Origin: Lachnospiraceae bacterium
GTDB lineage: Bacteria; Bacillota_A; Clostridia; Lachnospirales; Lachnospiraceae
Assembly: GCA_017614185.1 (NCBI GenBank)
Contig: JAGACI010000047.1
Coordinates: 1 to 6,184, forward strand
Direction of reading: 5' to 3'
Length of the DNA stretch: 6,184 bases
In this document: positions 5,370 through 6,184 of the stretch, one piece after another
Numbering within the stretch: position 1 is the stretch's first letter
Layout of the letters: the number at the start of each line of letters is the position of its first letter
The notes under the pieces: generated by a model
Seen by the model: only the letters and a program-made list of their open reading frames with translations
What the model was told of the DNA's origin: nothing
The model's database searches: none
Made by a program: the position numbers and the translations under genes

Positions 5370-6184
5370 GCAGAAGAGCAGGTTAAGAACCAGGCCCCCG
5401 AGCAGGATATAAATCAGCTGCTCAAGGTAAGAAGACAGAAGCTTGCAGATTTACAGGCAGCAGGCAAGGATCCTTTTAAGATTACAAAATATGATCAGAC
5501 TCATCATACTTCAGAGGTGAAAGACCTCTATGTCAAGCATGAGGAAGAACTTCTTGCCGGTCGAAAACCTGTTTCCACCGACGGACTTTCCGAAGAGGAA
5601 GCAAAGGAAGCAGTCAACAACGATTACAACGAGAGACGCGCTATCATGGACGCTTCACCCATCGAGGTTTCTATTGCAGGCCGTATGATGAGCAAGCGTG
5701 TTATGGGTAAGGCTTCCTTCTGTAATGTACAGGATAAGCTTGGTAACATTCAGGTATATGTAGCAAGAGATGCAATCGGCGAAGAGCCTTACGCAGACTT
5801 TAAGAAGCTTGATATGGGCGACATTATCGGTGTCAAGGGATATGCATTCCGCACCAAGATGGGCGAGGTTTCAATTCACGCCGAGTCCCTCACACTTCTT
5901 TCAAAGTCTCTTCAGATTTTACCTGAGAAGTACCACGGACTTACCAATACAGATTTAAGATATCGTCAGAGATACGTTGACCTCATCATGAATGAGGAAG
6001 CTAAGGATACATTCATCAAGCGTTCCAAGATTATTTCTTCTATTCGTCGTTACCTTGACGGACAGGGATTCATGGAAGTTGAGACTCCCATGCTTGTTGC
6101 AAACGCAGGCGGTGCTGCAGCTCGTCCTTTCGAGACACACTTCAATGCACTTGATGAGGACTTAAGACTTCGTATTTCACTTGA
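5367..6184 (+). CDS. lysS: Lysyl-tRNA synthetase, class II, N-terminal part (3'-truncated by window)
   Basis: Charges tRNA-Lys with lysine using ATP. The window holds the first 272 residues of an enzyme usually near 500 or more; the frame is open to the edge. A short acidic leader is followed by the N-terminal helix INQLLKVRRQKLADLQAAGKDPF (15-37). The anticodon-binding OB fold (about 100-180) begins with VSIAGRMMSKRVMGKASFCNVQD. The start of the class II catalytic domain has YHGLTNTDLRYRQRYVDLI (189-207), the motif 1 stretch FMEVETPML (235-243) and GGAAARPFETHFNALD (248-263). Motifs 2 and 3 lie beyond the window. Residues about 60-98 form a linker some 25 residues longer than in Bacillus LysRS as I recall it, a trait I associate with Lachnospiraceae. 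It is probably co-transcribed with greA. Its 26-base leader leaves no room for a T-box or lysine riboswitch. Confidence 0.96.
   Translation, partial: MAEEQVKNQAPEQDINQLLKVRRQKLADLQAAGKDPFKITKYDQTHHTSEVKDLYVKHEEELLAGRKPVSTDGLSEEEAKEAVNNDYNERRAIMDASPIEVSIAGRMMSKRVMGKASFCNVQDKLGNIQVYVARDAIGEEPYADFKKLDMGDIIGVKGYAFRTKMGEVSIHAESLTLLSKSLQILPEKYHGLTNTDLRYRQRYVDLIMNEEAKDTFIKRSKIISSIRRYLDGQGFMEVETPMLVANAGGAAARPFETHFNALDEDLRLRISL

Noticed and set aside
5770..5958. Small + strand ORF inside lysS
   Set aside because: It is in a different frame from the well-conserved LysRS OB-fold codons and has no ribosome binding site or motif.
1..6184. A novel multi-gene defence, mobile or biosynthetic system
   Set aside because: Apart from one small DUF protein, every gene belongs to a well-known housekeeping or wall-enzyme family, and there are no repeats, att sites or compositional breaks visible.

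Overview
This window reads as an ordinary chromosomal stretch from a Gram-positive anaerobe of the Clostridia, most likely Lachnospiraceae. The evidence is a moderate GC content, strong GGAGG-type ribosome binding sites, two GTG starts, a LysRS with the long N-terminal linker I associate with Lachnospiraceae, and a small acidic protein that resembles a Clostridia-restricted DUF family. The genus cannot be fixed from the sequence. All genes are on the + strand, and no gap between genes exceeds about 90 bases. No mobile element, CRISPR array, tRNA or rRNA was seen.

Layout. The 3' end of proC (proline synthesis) occupies 1-447. A short, signal-dense gap (448-536) follows and carries a promoter, a hairpin and a WalR-like direct repeat. 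Next are a secreted SH3/SleB-type cell-wall hydrolase (537-1616), argF (1643-2629), a small uncharacterised acidic protein (2648-3007), coaX (3007-3777, overlapping its upstream neighbour by one base) and dusB (3784-4758). A textbook sigma-A promoter overlaps the dusB stop and drives greA (4849-5340). lysS (5367 onward) follows 26 bases after greA and runs off the window.

How they fit together. From the cell-wall hydrolase to dusB the spacings are 26, 18, -1 and 6 bases with no convincing internal terminator, so these genes probably share a transcript. proC and argF both serve glutamate-family amino acid synthesis. coaX makes the first intermediate of CoA synthesis from pantothenate. dusB, greA and lysS serve tRNA modification, transcription elongation and translation. 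I recall coaX-dusB-greA-lysS-like orders from Firmicutes, but did not check this.

The most interesting signals are regulatory, and they cluster at the start of the hydrolase gene. An exact match to the WalR (YycF) consensus TGTWAH-N5-TGTWAH sits at the predicted transcription start of a cell-wall hydrolase. In addition, a hairpin plus seven-T tract with the form of an intrinsic terminator is embedded in the signal-peptide codons of the same gene. Secondary points are a stem-loop at the extreme 5' end of the greA mRNA and a tiny overlapping upstream ORF whose stop overlaps an internal greA Met codon. I found no evidence for a wholly new multi-gene system.
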